DNA of 64,000 bases. Source: Galbula dea. Its lineage: Eukaryota; Chordata; Aves; Piciformes; Galbulidae. The notes under the pieces were generated by a model. It saw only the letters and a program-made list of their open reading frames with translations. It was not told the DNA's origin and made no database searches. Below are positions 62,074 through 64,000 of the stretch, in pieces. The stretch's first letter is position 1. Every line of letters begins with the position of its first letter. Where the stretch lies: NCBI GenBank assembly GCA_013399015.1, contig VWZX01002268.1, forward strand, positions 714,861 through 778,860. The letters run 5' to 3'. Position numbers and translations under genes: made by a program.

Positions 62074-64000
62074 TCACTTTAGCCTATTAGATACTTCCTT
62101 GTCTTTGTTCAATAAGCACAGAAAAAAAACCCAAAACAGTAGAAATCTTGGAAGAGTGACAAGCAAACATGCAAAAATTTCAAGAGAGAGCCTAGTCAAA
62201 TGAAAATAACTACTAAACATTGATTCTCTGCAAATTAAGCTACACTGGACTGCGCTAGGCTACATCCTCAGCTTGTATAAATTAGCAGGCCTCCAAGGCC
62301 ATGGCAGTTTTCATTTGTGAGGCTATAAAAAAATATTTTGTATTACTTTGATGCTTTCCATGCTAGAATGGAAAGTCTGGAAGAACTGCAAGGAAAGCAT
62401 TCAGTTTCTAGCTGGATAAAGTGATGCACAAGCAAACCAAATGACTCAGAATCACACAACTATATGAAGACAAGAGCAAAACATGAAATTTACCACCCTT
62501 TCAGTTCTTCTGCTCCCACTGGTCTTACTGACCAGTGTATGTGGCATCTGAGGGAGAAGTAACATTTGTTAAATGATAGTTTGGGTGTTAAGCATGTATG
62601 CACTTTATGGTTGTATGCTGAGCTACATTCATCCCACCAAATTCTAGTGATATGGCCTTCCCAGGTACTATGGCCACTGAGGAATGAGAAGAAATTTTAG
62701 ACCTTGATTCAGACACCAGGCAGGTGAGCACCCTTCCTGAAAGTACCACCTACCATCCTTCAACTGAAAACAAGAGGAGCCCAGACCAATTACACTAGTT
62801 AAATGCCTAATATTGAATGGGGCAGTTCAGACCTATGTTTTCTGCTCTATCAGCTGACAGAAGTGAACACATTATGCAAAAAGACAAAAAAAGAAAGTAT
62901 CTTTGCTTATAAGTAAAACCACGGCATGGATTTCAGAGTCCACAAATCCCAAATCAGAAGCCTGAGAGAATACATAAAGGCACAAAACCTTGGGGCTGAA
63001 CAGCTTGCAAAGTGCAAGAGAAATGCAGAAGAAATAATACTATTAGAAGTACATACAACAAAAGAAATTTAAACCAGAAATAGCCAGAAGCTTTTTTACT
63101 TCATGATTCACAGAGCATATTGCAAAACTGCAGTGAGTTGGCATAAATTTGCACTCTGGTAGGAAATATCTGATAGTAGGAGATCATCCCTAAGAGGGTG
63201 AAAGTAAAATCAACTAATACAAAATGTAGAAGCAGACAGAGCTGCTGTCAGTAATCAATTTGGTCTCTTAATATTCTTTCAAAATTAACCTCTCCTTCTG
63301 TCTTGCCTTCTCTCTGTCACTTACTACACCATCACACACCGTCCGAGTCTCTCCTTAAACTGCATCCTGAGCACCATTTGCTGTTTGTCTGATCTTTGCA
63401 CCAGCACAATCAACCCAGAAGAACACCCCCTCTATCACTATGCCTGTGTTTGCAGGAACAAAGATATATTGGAGTAACTCGCATGCTCTTTCCCATTGGA
63501 TAAAACACTGAATCTTAAATTGCAAAGGAATTAAACAATGCCTTGTGTAGCACATGACATCACTACATTTTATCATCTCCAACATTCTTGCAAATTCACT
63601 CAGGACTTAAAAAGGAGAATTCACTTCCCTTCTGATAATGAGAATCTTTCCCATTTACTTGTATATATATTTTTTTATGCTTTTAAAGGACCATATTCCA
63701 GCACTATTTCTTAAAATATTCTCAACAAAATTTAGCAAAAGCTCTGTAATCCAATACTTATGAAATGAGCTGTCAGGAATAAAGTATGCCAGAATCTCTT
63801 AAGTCCACACACAGCAGGACACAAAACTAGTAGCAACTGTACTGAACTACAACCAATAGAAGAAGTCACAGGTCACTGAAGCCACACAGAGTCCCGCTAT
63901 AGCCAACAATGAAACTTAAATGTACTTTCCATGTCCAGAACCATCCGCTATAGAGCTTCTGTAAAACAGATTAATGATAATAGCTGCAGAAAATAGAAAA

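Larger units (their letters stand above)
59071..64000. other. Non-genic AT-rich DNA with two possible old repeats
   Basis: No gene is supported; open frames are about 90 codons or less. Possible ancient repeats are listed at 60.53-60.62 and 61.99-62.07 kb. The rest is ordinary AT-rich sequence. Confidence 0.6.

Overview
The window looks like a piece of bird nuclear genome, and no protein-coding gene can be supported in it. The main clue is three CR1 LINE fragments (about 19.06-19.81, 30.34-30.52 and 48.23-48.29 kb). They carry the amniote CR1 3' end: a conserved block around TCGAGGTCCCTTCCA and short ATTCTGTG-like tail units. Their low density, one solo retroviral LTR and the absence of mammalian Alu, L1 or B1 families fit a bird better than a mammal. 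A crocodile or turtle is not formally excluded. The species and chromosome cannot be read from the sequence.

Layout. 0-19 kb: AT-rich unique DNA with simple repeats, a small 46-bp-period tandem duplication at 14.7 kb, and stretches that look like conserved non-coding DNA near 6 and 13 kb. 19.06-19.81 kb: a 5'-truncated CR1 whose ORF2 C-terminal end is still readable apart from one in-frame stop. 20-30 kb: unique DNA with a TAAT-rich block at 26.6-26.9 kb. 30.34 kb: a short CR1 on the minus strand. 31-45 kb: A/C-rich and microsatellite tracts, a GC-richer, CpG-containing islet with a 164-codon ORF (35.65-36.15 kb), another 164-codon ORF (39.18-39.67 kb), a palindrome/TATA-like/ISRE-like cluster (41.5 kb) and an enhancer-like block (42.6-43.0 kb). 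45,082-45,659: a solo LTR with matching 5-bp target duplications, the best-defined mobile element here. 48.23 kb: a CR1 tip. 51.9 kb: a probable older CR1 tail. 58 kb: a block with a consensus MEF2 site, followed by a sharp pyrimidine-to-purine tract. 60.5 and 62.0 kb: probable ancient repeats, the second with tRNA-like A and B boxes.

The window is best read as intergenic or deep intronic DNA. The longest ORFs are about what chance gives for this length and composition, allowing for local GC content, and none has a domain I recognise. No gene network can be described. The points worth checking are the LTR and its internal hairpin, the tRNA-like relic, and the candidate regulatory blocks, which rest on appearance and motif content only. 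I see no clear new biological system.
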